Source: Burkholderiaceae bacterium (GTDB taxonomy: Bacteria > Pseudomonadota > Gammaproteobacteria > Burkholderiales > Burkholderiaceae). Taken from it: a stretch of DNA of 6,137 nt. A program made the position numbers and the translations under genes. Below are positions 1 through 5,528 of the stretch, piece by piece. The DNA is taken from the NCBI GenBank assembly GCA_023253905.1, contig JALREG010000270.1, positions 1-6,137 of the forward strand. Reading direction: 5' to 3'. The first letter of the stretch is position 1. Each line of letters starts with the position of its first letter. Under the pieces are notes generated by a model. That model did not search any database. It was not told the origin of the DNA and saw only the letters and a program-made list of their open reading frames with translations.

Positions 1-540
1 ACCGGCATCGTCGCCCTGGCTGAAATCGGGGACAAGACCCAGTTGCTCACCCTGGTGCTGGCCGCACGATACCGCAAGCCCTGGCCCATCGTGGCCGGCA
101 TTTTCGTGGCCACCCTGATCAATCATGGTATCGCGGGAGCGGTGGGCGCGTGGCTCACCTCAGCCATCGGCCCGTCGGCGATGCGTTGGGTGCTTGGTCT
201 GTCGTTCCTCGCCATGGCAGTGTGGATGCTCATTCCTGACAAGCTCGATGACGACACCGGCGAGTCAAAGCGGATCGGAGGCGTTTTTCTCAGCACTGCG
301 GCCCTGTTTTTTTTCGTCGAAATAGGCGACAAGACCCAAATTGCCACGGTGGCGCTGGCGGCGCGCTTTGATTCTCTGGCGGCGGTTGTGCTCGGCACCA
401 CGTTGGGCATGATGCTTGCCAACGCACCGGTTGCCTTCTTCGGCGATGCCATCGCCAAACGCCTGCCTGTTTCGATCGTGCATCGAGTTGCAGCAGTGGT
501 GTTCGCACTCCTAGGCATTGGCGTGCTGGTGACCGGCTAG
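1..540 (+). CDS. GDT1/TMEM165-family (UPF0016) membrane cation exporter, 5' truncated
   Basis: The reading frame is open from base 1 to the TAG at 538-540, giving 179 residues with no start codon in the window. The sequence shows two copies of the signature E-x-G-D-K-T: EIGDKTQ at residues 8-14 and EIGDKTQ at 108-114. They sit in hydrophobic helices in two homologous halves, joined by an acidic linker (PDKLDDDTGES, about 79-89). This duplicated motif defines the GDT1/TMEM165 (UPF0016) family of inner-membrane transporters. Characterised members export Mn2+ or exchange Ca2+/Mn2+ for protons, and bacterial homologues such as Vibrio MneA protect against manganese. Family members are about 190 residues, so only around 10 N-terminal residues seem to be missing. 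The ATG-less in-frame TTG at 43 lies after the first motif and cannot be the true start. The gene converges with the oxygenase small-subunit gene across 2 bp and is probably functionally unrelated to it. Mn2+ as substrate is inferred from the family. Confidence 0.9.
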   Translation, partial: TGIVALAEIGDKTQLLTLVLAARYRKPWPIVAGIFVATLINHGIAGAVGAWLTSAIGPSAMRWVLGLSFLAMAVWMLIPDKLDDDTGESKRIGGVFLSTAALFFFVEIGDKTQIATVALAARFDSLAAVVLGTTLGMMLANAPVAFFGDAIAKRLPVSIVHRVAAVVFALLGIGVLVTG

Positions 541-542
541 CC

Positions 543-1037
543 TCAGATCGGATAGATGATCGAGTTCGGGATCATTTCCGAGTCGTAGATGCATTCGCGC
601 ACCGCAAACTTGAACCCGGCTGGCGTGCGTACCACCACATCGAGCGTGCGGCCCACGTTAAATACGGTTGTAGCCTCGGAGAGTTTGGTGCGAAAGACCG
701 CATAGTTGGCTTCGCACCGCCAGCGGTTGGCGCTTGCCTCTCGAATGACGGGTGTGCCCACCACATGCCGCTGGTAGTACGGATCGTGAAACAGTGTTTC
801 CTTGATGCCGTAGACGCGGTCTCGCAGCATGCCTTTGCTGGTGAGCGAGAGCGTGGCGAGCGGAAAGCCGCGCTCATGGTTTTCGCGCGGCTGAACGCGG
901 TAGATGCAATCGTCGGTAAAGAACTCGGGCCACAGGTCCCAGTTGCCGGAGTCGGCCGCGCTCGCATAGTCGGCATAGAGCTGGGTGATGGCGAACCAGT
1001 CCTCGAAATTAGGGGCGGACACAGCGCTCGTGTTCAT
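543..1037 (-). CDS. Rieske ring-hydroxylating oxygenase, small (beta) subunit, TphA3/NagH-like
   Basis: A complete 164-residue protein of the cone-shaped NTF2/SnoaL-like fold used by beta subunits of aromatic-ring hydroxylating oxygenases (usual length about 155-190). Visible hallmarks are the N-terminal helix with YADYASAADSGNWDLW (21-36), then FFTDDCIYRV (39-48), ENHERG (52-57), the LRDRVYGI segment (71-78), YYQRHVVGTP (87-96) and a C-terminal strand with VRECIYDSE (146-154). From memory the WP-x-FFT-x-DC-x-YRV and NH-x-x-G pattern matches terephthalate dioxygenase TphA3 and related salicylate-5-hydroxylase/anthranilate-dioxygenase small subunits. The subunit has no metal site; it stabilises the alpha3beta3 hexamer in the cytoplasm. 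The start lies 8 bp downstream of the alpha-subunit stop, and only a weak GAG precedes it, so translational coupling to the alpha gene is likely. The exact substrate cannot be read from this subunit. Confidence 0.92.
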   Translation of the reverse strand: MNTSAVSAPNFEDWFAITQLYADYASAADSGNWDLWPEFFTDDCIYRVQPRENHERGFPLATLSLTSKGMLRDRVYGIKETLFHDPYYQRHVVGTPVIREASANRWRCEANYAVFRTKLSEATTVFNVGRTLDVVVRTPAGFKFAVRECIYDSEMIPNSIIYPI

Positions 1038-1045
1038 GCGGGGTC

Positions 1046-2305
1046 TCAGGCTTCGATGACGTCGCGCCAGTAGCGGTACATGCCGCGGATCAGGGTTTCG
1101 GTCACCATGTGTTCGGTGTCGCCCACCTCGCGGCCGCCGAGCTCGGCCACCGCCCGGTGAAAGGGCTTGCTCTCAAAGGCCTGTTGAGAAAACTCGATGA
1201 CCTCGCCGTCGTCGGCCGACACGAACCCGGCGGGCCCGAACAGATTGGCCTGGCGCAGGCGCCGCTCGGTCATCTCGGCGCTGTCGTCTTCAAATCCAAA
1301 GTGGGTCCAGACGAAATCGAAACTGCCATGACCGTTGGGCTGGATATGGCGGGTGGATACGCTGTTGACCTGCTGTTGCAGGATGACGCTGGGGAAGAGG
1401 GTGGTCATGACCGCAGTCGGTTCGCCCCACCACGGCTCGTGCACGATATCGAGAAAGCTCGGGTCATTGAGCTTCATCGACTCCTTGAAGCTCGATATCT
1501 GCGTGACCTGTTCGGCTTTGCCGGTTGCGCCCCGGGTGCTGATCATGGCGGCATGCCGGTGACGGTCGTCCATCCGCAGTTGTGACTTGTTGTCGGCGCG
1601 CCAGAGCCCGAAGGTGACAAACCAGGTATGAAGCAGACCCGGGTGATAGGGGTCTTTGATGTTCTCCTGCATCAGTTTCCAGTTACCTGGAATGCGCTGG
1701 CGGTTGTAGCCTAGAATTTTTAATGTCCGGCCGTTGAACAGCCGGTCGAAATAGCTGAGGATGGTGGGGCCGAGGAAGTCTTCCAGCGATTCCACCTGAT
1801 GATCGAACGAGGCGAACACCACGCCGCCCCGGCGCGCCACCTTGAGTTTGGTGAGGCTGTGTTCGGCGGGATTGAAGTCGGCGGGCATGCCACCGTGCAC
1901 CTCGGTGCCCTGGCGAACCCCCCGCCGGAAGGGCACACCCTGCAAATCACCGCCCAGCGAATAGCTCCACTGGTGATAGGGGCAGACGAACTCTTTGCGG
2001 TTCCCGTGACGCTCGCGACAGAAACGCATGCCCCGATGGGCGCAGACGTTTTCGATCACATGGATCTCGCCCTTCAGGTCGCGTGACAGGATCACCGAGC
2101 GTTCGCCGATTGCCGTGCGCTTGTAATCGCCAGGGTTCGGGATCTCGGCCTCGAGACCCACATAGCACCAGTGGTTCTTGTAGAAGAAGCGTTCGAGTTC
2201 CCGCCGGTAGAGTTCTTCGCTGGTGTAGGCGAGAAACGGAATCCGGTGCGTGCCGTTGGCCTCCCAGTGAATCTGCTCCGGGAAAGTGGTGAGGGGCTCG
2301 CCCAT
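1046..2305 (-). CDS. Rieske ring-hydroxylating oxygenase, large (alpha) subunit, TphA2/NagG/AndAc-like
   Basis: A 419-residue catalytic alpha subunit (family usually 410-460). The N-terminal Rieske domain has C88-x-H90 and C108-x-x-H111, the ligands of a [2Fe-2S] cluster, in CAHRG and CPYHQWSY. The C-terminal catalytic domain has E214-N215-x-x-D218-x-x-H221-x4-H226, giving two mononuclear-iron histidines and the bridging Asp. A later SADDGE (363-368) most likely provides the third iron ligand, D366. The opening QIHWEANGTHRIPF and the RQANLFGPAGF block (351-361) resemble terephthalate, salicylate and anthranilate oxygenases, so the substrate is probably an aromatic carboxylate, hydroxylated with O2 and electrons from a separate reductase. 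The frame is open to an ATG at 2407, but the start at 2305 is preferred: GGAG lies 7 nt upstream (complement of 2313-2316), and the 34-residue extension is basic and unlike the family. The gene follows the binding-protein gene by 111 bp and precedes the beta gene by 8 bp. Confidence 0.93.
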   Translation of the reverse strand: MGEPLTTFPEQIHWEANGTHRIPFLAYTSEELYRRELERFFYKNHWCYVGLEAEIPNPGDYKRTAIGERSVILSRDLKGEIHVIENVCAHRGMRFCRERHGNRKEFVCPYHQWSYSLGGDLQGVPFRRGVRQGTEVHGGMPADFNPAEHSLTKLKVARRGGVVFASFDHQVESLEDFLGPTILSYFDRLFNGRTLKILGYNRQRIPGNWKLMQENIKDPYHPGLLHTWFVTFGLWRADNKSQLRMDDRHRHAAMISTRGATGKAEQVTQISSFKESMKLNDPSFLDIVHEPWWGEPTAVMTTLFPSVILQQQVNSVSTRHIQPNGHGSFDFVWTHFGFEDDSAEMTERRLRQANLFGPAGFVSADDGEVIEFSQQAFESKPFHRAVAELGGREVGDTEHMVTETLIRGMYRYWRDVIEA

Positions 2306-2312
2306 TCGAAAT

Positions 2313-2316
2313 CTCC
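2313..2316 (-). promoter_or_regulatory. Ribosome binding site deciding the oxygenase alpha start
   Basis: GGAG on the minus strand lies 7 nt upstream of the ATG at 2305-2303. It supports this start over the longer in-frame ATG at 2407-2405. Confidence 0.65.
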
Positions 2317-2337
2317 AGAAGGGATACGGCAATGATA

Positions 2338-2359
2338 GCGCCCTGCTCGAAGCACGCGC
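2338..2359 (-). other. Imperfect hairpin in the leader between the binding-protein and oxygenase alpha genes
   Basis: Two nested arms pair in this non-coding 111-bp gap (2306-2416): GCGC (2338-2341) with GCGC (2356-2359), and TGCT (2344-2347) with AGCA (2351-2354), around a 3-nt loop and with a 2:1 internal bulge. That makes 8 pairs. On the minus-strand transcript it is followed by TATCATTGCC rather than a run of U, so it is not a standard intrinsic terminator. It could act as an RNA-processing or stability element separating the levels of the two products, or it could be chance in GC-rich DNA. Apart from this and the ribosome binding site, I see nothing in the gap. Confidence 0.25.
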
Positions 2360-2416
2360 CTGAGCGCTGATTCGGGCCAGGATGCGGTCCCCTGGCGAGG
2401 CCGACAAGGCCGCGCC

Positions 2417-3430
2417 TCAAGCGTCCAGGCGGGTACCGGATGCCTTCGCTGCCGCCCCCCATTTGGTCACTTCGGATTCGATGAAACGGGTGAACTGCGC
2501 GCCAGGCAGCGCGCGGACCACCGAGCCCGCCTGAGCGACCCGCTGATTGAGCGCGGGGTCGGCAAGCACCGTGGCGAAGTCGCGCGAGATCTTGTCGACG
2601 ACCGATGCCGGCAACCCGGCAGGCCCCACCAGCCCCGCCCAACCGACCGCTTCAAAGTTCGCCAGCCCGTCGACGGGCAGCTCGGCGAGCGCGGGGACAT
2701 CGGGCAGTGCGGTATTACGCTCGGCGCTGGTGACGGCGAGCGCGCGAACCCGCCCTGCCTGGATGTGGCTGAGCGACGCTGACACGCTGTCGATCATGAA
2801 CTGCACCTGGCCGCCGATCAGGTCGGTGAGGGCTGGGCCGCTTCCCTTGTAGGGGATGTGCACGGCAAAGGTCTGCGTGGCGAGCTTGAACATTTCGCAG
2901 GCCAGATGCTGCGAGGTGCCCGGGCCGCCTGAGGCGTAACTGAGGCTGCCGGGTTTTTGCTTCATGAGCGCCACCAGGTCGGCCACCGAACGAACTGGCA
3001 GATCTCGGTTCACCAGGAGCACGAGCGGCGCCACGAAGGCGAGCGAGATTGCCGTGAAGTCGCGAACCGGGTGGTAGGGAAGCTTCGAAAATACCGAAGG
3101 GTTGATGGCGAGCGGGCCGCTCGACACCATGCCCAGCGTGTACCCATCCGCCGGTGATTGCCTGAGCGCTTCCATGCCGATGATGCTGCTGCCGCCAGGC
3201 CGGTTTTCCACCGGCACACTCTGTCCCCAGATCTGTGCCAGGCGCTCGGCAAAGCTGCGACCGAAAATGTCGGTCGCCTGTCCCGGCGGAAAGGGAATGA
3301 TCATCTTGACGGGCTTCGCAGGCCAGGGGGCCTGTGCCCAGGAAGGCGTCATGCTCCAGGCCGAGGTGGCGAGGGTGGCGAGTTTGAGCAGATGGCGGCG
3401 TCGGCCGGGGTTATGAGCTTTGGGGAACAT
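2417..3430 (-). CDS. Bug/TctC-family periplasmic solute-binding protein A
   Basis: A 337-residue tripartite tricarboxylate transporter (TTT) receptor of the Bug family (usual length about 320-335). The N-terminus has a basic stretch GRRRHLLK (9-16), a hydrophobic core and an AQA site (32-34), so export and cleavage before P35 are expected. R11-R12-x-L-L-K resembles a Tat motif. The mature protein begins with the typical PAKPVKMIIPFPPG. It continues with RPGGSSIIG (78-86), SPADGYTLGM (92-101), LPYHPVRDF (117-125) and PYKGSGPAL (193-201), and ends with a W-x-x-x-x-KASG segment. Such proteins bind carboxylates or similar small ligands in the periplasm. The ligand loop reads PFPPGQATD instead of the commoner GG form. 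The start at 3430 has GGAG 7 nt upstream; the ATG at 3484 would add 18 residues ahead of the signal peptide and is rejected. No TctA/TctB gene is adjacent. The gene probably heads the oxygenase operon, so the ligand may be the oxygenase substrate (inference). Confidence 0.93.
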   Translation of the reverse strand: MFPKAHNPGRRRHLLKLATLATSAWSMTPSWAQAPWPAKPVKMIIPFPPGQATDIFGRSFAERLAQIWGQSVPVENRPGGSSIIGMEALRQSPADGYTLGMVSSGPLAINPSVFSKLPYHPVRDFTAISLAFVAPLVLLVNRDLPVRSVADLVALMKQKPGSLSYASGGPGTSQHLACEMFKLATQTFAVHIPYKGSGPALTDLIGGQVQFMIDSVSASLSHIQAGRVRALAVTSAERNTALPDVPALAELPVDGLANFEAVGWAGLVGPAGLPASVVDKISRDFATVLADPALNQRVAQAGSVVRALPGAQFTRFIESEVTKWGAAAKASGTRLDA

Positions 3431-3461
3431 CACTTTGCTCCGGGGCGGTTGTGGCGGGTGG

Positions 3462-3489
3462 TTGGTGAGAGCATGCGGCTCCATATACC
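3462..3489 (+). promoter_or_regulatory. Candidate sigma70-like promoter for the plus-strand arm
   Basis: TTGGTG (3462-3467) and TATACC (3484-3489) are separated by 16 bp and match the -35/-10 consensus at 3 of 6 and 4 of 6 positions. Transcription would start near 3496, about 20 nt before the ATG at 3516. The nested dyad lies across it. This is a weak match, made plausible mainly by its location. Confidence 0.3.
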
Positions 3490-3503
3490 ATCAGATCTTA
3501 AAC

Positions 3504-3510
3504 AAGGGAG
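3504..3510 (+). promoter_or_regulatory. Ribosome binding site deciding the start of binding protein B
   Basis: AAGGGAG ends 5 nt before the ATG at 3516. It fixes the start there and excludes the in-frame ATG at 3420, which would overlap the divergent gene and put a non-signal extension before the signal peptide. Confidence 0.7.
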
Positions 3511-3515
3511 ACACC

Positions 3516-4514
3516 ATGAACCATCCATCGTATCGTCCGGCCCGTCGCCGGCTGATGTCCTACGCTGCTGCAGCGGGAGTGACCGCCTCAGTAAGTCGTG
3601 CGCCTTTTGCGCAGGCCTTCCCCGGACGCCCCATCCGGATCATCGTGCCCTATGCGGCCGGCGGCACCTCCGACATCCTCGCGCGAACGCTTGGGGTACG
3701 GGTGGGCGAAGCGCTGGGCCAGCAGATCGTGGTCGAAAACCGGCCGGGTGCCAATGGCGCGCTGGGCAGCGATCTGGTCGCCAAATCGGCGCCCGATGGC
3801 TACACCCTGCTTCTCACCGATGTCGGGGGGCTCACCAGCGCGCCTGCGGTGGTTCGAAATCTCCCCTTTGACCCGGTGCGTGATTTCGCGCCGGTCACCC
3901 CGGTGGTCTGGTCGCCTCACCTCATGGTGGTGAGCCCGGCGATCACCGCTGGCTCGGTGGCCGATCTGGTCGCCCTGGCAAAGTCAAAGCCTGGCCGGCT
4001 CAACTGCGCGACGGTGGGTGCCGGCAGTGCGCCGCACCTGGCGGGCGCACTGTTTGCCCTGCGCGCGGGCGTTGATTGGGGCTATGTTCAGTACAAGGGC
4101 GGCGCGCAGGCGCTCAATGATCTCGCCGCCAGCCAGTCCGACTTGATGTTCAACGGCATGCTCGCCACGCTTCCCTACGTGAAGGGCGGAAAACTCCGAG
4201 CCATCGGTCTGTCGAGCGATAAGCGCTGGCCCACCATGCCCGAGTTGCCAACAGTGGCCGAGCAGGGGTTTCCCGGTTTCATGACCGGTTCCTGGCAGGG
4301 ACTGTTGGCTCCCGCGGGCACACCCGAGCCCGTGATCAGTCGACTGAATGCGGAATTTTCCCGCGCGCTCACAGCGCCCGAAGTGGTTGAGCGCCTCACC
4401 GCCCAGGGGGCCGAGCCGCGTCCTGGTTCAGCGTCTGCGTTTGGAGAATTCATGCGCAGTGAAACCCAGAAATGGGCGAAGCTGGTCCGTGATGCCGGCA
4501 TTCGGATTGAGTAA
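3516..4514 (+). CDS. Bug/TctC-family periplasmic solute-binding protein B
   Basis: A 332-residue second Bug/TctC receptor, complete. The signal peptide has RPARRRLMSY (7-16), a short Ala-rich core and FAQA (31-34), so cleavage before F35 is predicted. The mature start FPGRPIRIIVPY is typical of the family, as are the canonical ligand loop PYAAGGTSD (45-53), VVENRPGANG (72-81), APDGYTLLL (92-100), LPFDPVRDF (116-124), YKGGAQALNDL (193-203) and TMPELPTVAEQG (240-251). It is clearly diverged from the neighbouring protein A: many family positions agree but the loops and most of the chain differ. The two are therefore not a recent tandem duplication and probably bind different ligands. The gene heads the plus-strand set and ends 5 bp before the dioxygenase start, so the two are almost certainly co-transcribed. 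No TctA/TctB partner is present. The ligand is unknown. Confidence 0.94.
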   Translation: MNHPSYRPARRRLMSYAAAAGVTASVSRAPFAQAFPGRPIRIIVPYAAGGTSDILARTLGVRVGEALGQQIVVENRPGANGALGSDLVAKSAPDGYTLLLTDVGGLTSAPAVVRNLPFDPVRDFAPVTPVVWSPHLMVVSPAITAGSVADLVALAKSKPGRLNCATVGAGSAPHLAGALFALRAGVDWGYVQYKGGAQALNDLAASQSDLMFNGMLATLPYVKGGKLRAIGLSSDKRWPTMPELPTVAEQGFPGFMTGSWQGLLAPAGTPEPVISRLNAEFSRALTAPEVVERLTAQGAEPRPGSASAFGEFMRSETQKWAKLVRDAGIRIE

Positions 4515-4519
4515 ACACC

Positions 4520-5503
4520 ATGAGCCTGATCCGAATGACACCCATTACGGGACCGGCCGCCTGGCGAGGGCCGGATTTCGCGGGTGATGAGTCGTGGATG
4601 TATCGGCTGAGTGCTGCCGACATTGATGCGCTCGATCAGGCGCTGGCGGCGGTTGCGCATGGCGGCCGACGGTTCCCCGATTTCAGTCGCGAACATTTTC
4701 CGATCGGCGCGCTAGGCGCCGCGCTGCCAGCGTTTGCCGAAGCGCTCGAGAACGGCCGTGGATTTCTGCTCCTTCGCGGGCTGCCTGTTGCGCGCTACAC
4801 CGACGAGCAACTGAAGTCGGTGTGCTATGGCATCGGGCTCCACCTTGGATTGCCTGTGCGTCAGAACCCAAGAGGGGATCTGCTGGGTGAGGTCATGAAT
4901 GTGGGCGACCTCAACAGTAAGCACACGCGCGTCTATGAAACCAACCTCTATCTGCCCTATCACTCCGACCCCTCAGACGTGGTGGGCCTGATGTGCGTGC
5001 GGAAAGCCCGGGAGGGCGGTCTTAGCAGTCTGGTGAGCGTGGCGAGCATCTATAACCAGATCCTCCTTCATCACCCGCAGTACCTGGCGCTTTATTACCG
5101 CTGCTGGTATTTCGCGCATCTGTGCGAACCCCAGCCCAGCCTCTCGCCCATCTTCAGTTTTCACGACGGGAAGCTGAGCTGTCGCTATCTGCGCCAATAT
5201 CTCGAACTCGGGCACGAGCTTCGAGGCTATCCGCTGTCGAAGGTGGATATCGAAGCGCTGGATCTGTTTGATCAGGTGATGCACGACCCCGCTATCCGAC
5301 TCGACATGATGCTCGAGCCTGGCGATCTGCAGTTTGCGAACAACTATGCGGTGCTGCATTCGCGAACCGCATTCCAGGACCACGAGGCACCGGAACTTCG
5401 GCGCCGCATGCTTCGCCTGTGGCTCAAGATGCCGAATGCGCGCGTGCTCGCACCGGAGTTCCCAGGCCGAAACGGATTTCCGGCGCCGCTCGCCGCAGCA
5501 TGA
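4520..5503 (+). CDS. TauD/TfdA-like Fe(II)/2-oxoglutarate-dependent dioxygenase
   Basis: A 327-residue cytosolic oxygenase with the double-stranded beta-helix of the TauD/TfdA (clavaminate-synthase-like) family. The facial triad is visible: H148-x-D150 in LPYHSDPSDVVGL and distal H280 in NNYAVLHSRTAF. An Arg-rich strand at 294-299 (RRRMLRLW) should hold the 2-oxoglutarate carboxylate. The N-terminus has the usual AWRGPDF-x(5)-W (14-26) and GFLLLRGLP (81-89) segments. Such enzymes couple oxidative decarboxylation of 2-oxoglutarate to hydroxylation or C-N, C-O or C-S cleavage of small molecules; the substrate here cannot be read. The start at 4520 is 5 bp after the preceding stop, with only a weak GAG about 9 nt upstream, so translation is probably coupled to the binding protein gene. 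Its position between a binding protein and a PuuE-like amidohydrolase suggests a nitrogen-containing substrate (inference). Confidence 0.92.
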   Translation: MSLIRMTPITGPAAWRGPDFAGDESWMYRLSAADIDALDQALAAVAHGGRRFPDFSREHFPIGALGAALPAFAEALENGRGFLLLRGLPVARYTDEQLKSVCYGIGLHLGLPVRQNPRGDLLGEVMNVGDLNSKHTRVYETNLYLPYHSDPSDVVGLMCVRKAREGGLSSLVSVASIYNQILLHHPQYLALYYRCWYFAHLCEPQPSLSPIFSFHDGKLSCRYLRQYLELGHELRGYPLSKVDIEALDLFDQVMHDPAIRLDMMLEPGDLQFANNYAVLHSRTAFQDHEAPELRRRMLRLWLKMPNARVLAPEFPGRNGFPAPLAAA

Positions 5504-5517
5504 TCACGTTTTTTATC

Positions 5518-5521
5518 AGGA
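5518..5521 (+). promoter_or_regulatory. Ribosome binding site of the PuuE-like gene
   Basis: AGGA lies 7 nt upstream of the ATG at 5529. It is the only good ribosome site in the 25-bp gap after the dioxygenase stop and supports this start. Confidence 0.6.
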
Positions 5522-5528
5522 TCTCGAT

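Larger units (their letters stand above)
3431..3515. promoter_or_regulatory. Divergent intergenic control region between the two catabolic arms
   Basis: This 85-bp non-coding stretch must carry the 5' signals of both binding-protein genes, because they start on opposite strands at 3430 and 3516. It holds the ribosome binding sites of both: GGAG on the minus strand (complement of 3438-3441) and AAGGGAG at 3504-3510 on the plus strand. It is locally AT-richer at 3482-3505 than the flanking genes. A nested imperfect dyad is visible: TGGT (3463-3466) with ACCA (3487-3490), and inside it GAGC (3469-3472) with GCTC (3478-3481). This could be an operator for a regulator encoded elsewhere. I could not identify a convincing minus-strand promoter. 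Confidence 0.5.

Noticed and set aside
1109..1585. 158-residue open frame antisense to the oxygenase alpha gene
   Set aside because: Shadow of the alpha-subunit frame, with no ribosome site or recognisable domain.
1947..2642. 231-residue minus-strand open frame spanning the end of binding protein A and the start of the oxygenase alpha gene
   Set aside because: It is out of frame with two well-supported genes, has low-complexity Gly/Arg-rich composition and no recognisable domain; it is a by-product of GC-rich codon usage.
3158..3871. 237-residue plus-strand open frame crossing the divergent region
   Set aside because: It is antisense to binding protein A and out of frame with binding protein B, whose motifs and ribosome sites are clear; its own translation shows no family features.
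2417..4514. Recent duplication of the two Bug/TctC genes as an inverted pair
   Set aside because: The proteins share only scattered family residues and differ in ligand loops and in most of the chain, so they are old paralogues rather than copies from a local duplication.
5481..5514. Possible intrinsic terminator at the end of the dioxygenase gene: CGGCG/CGCCG stem (5481-5495) and six T at 5509-5514
   Set aside because: The 5-bp stem lies within the coding region and 13 nt before the T-run, too far for a functional terminator; the next gene follows on the same strand with a good ribosome site.
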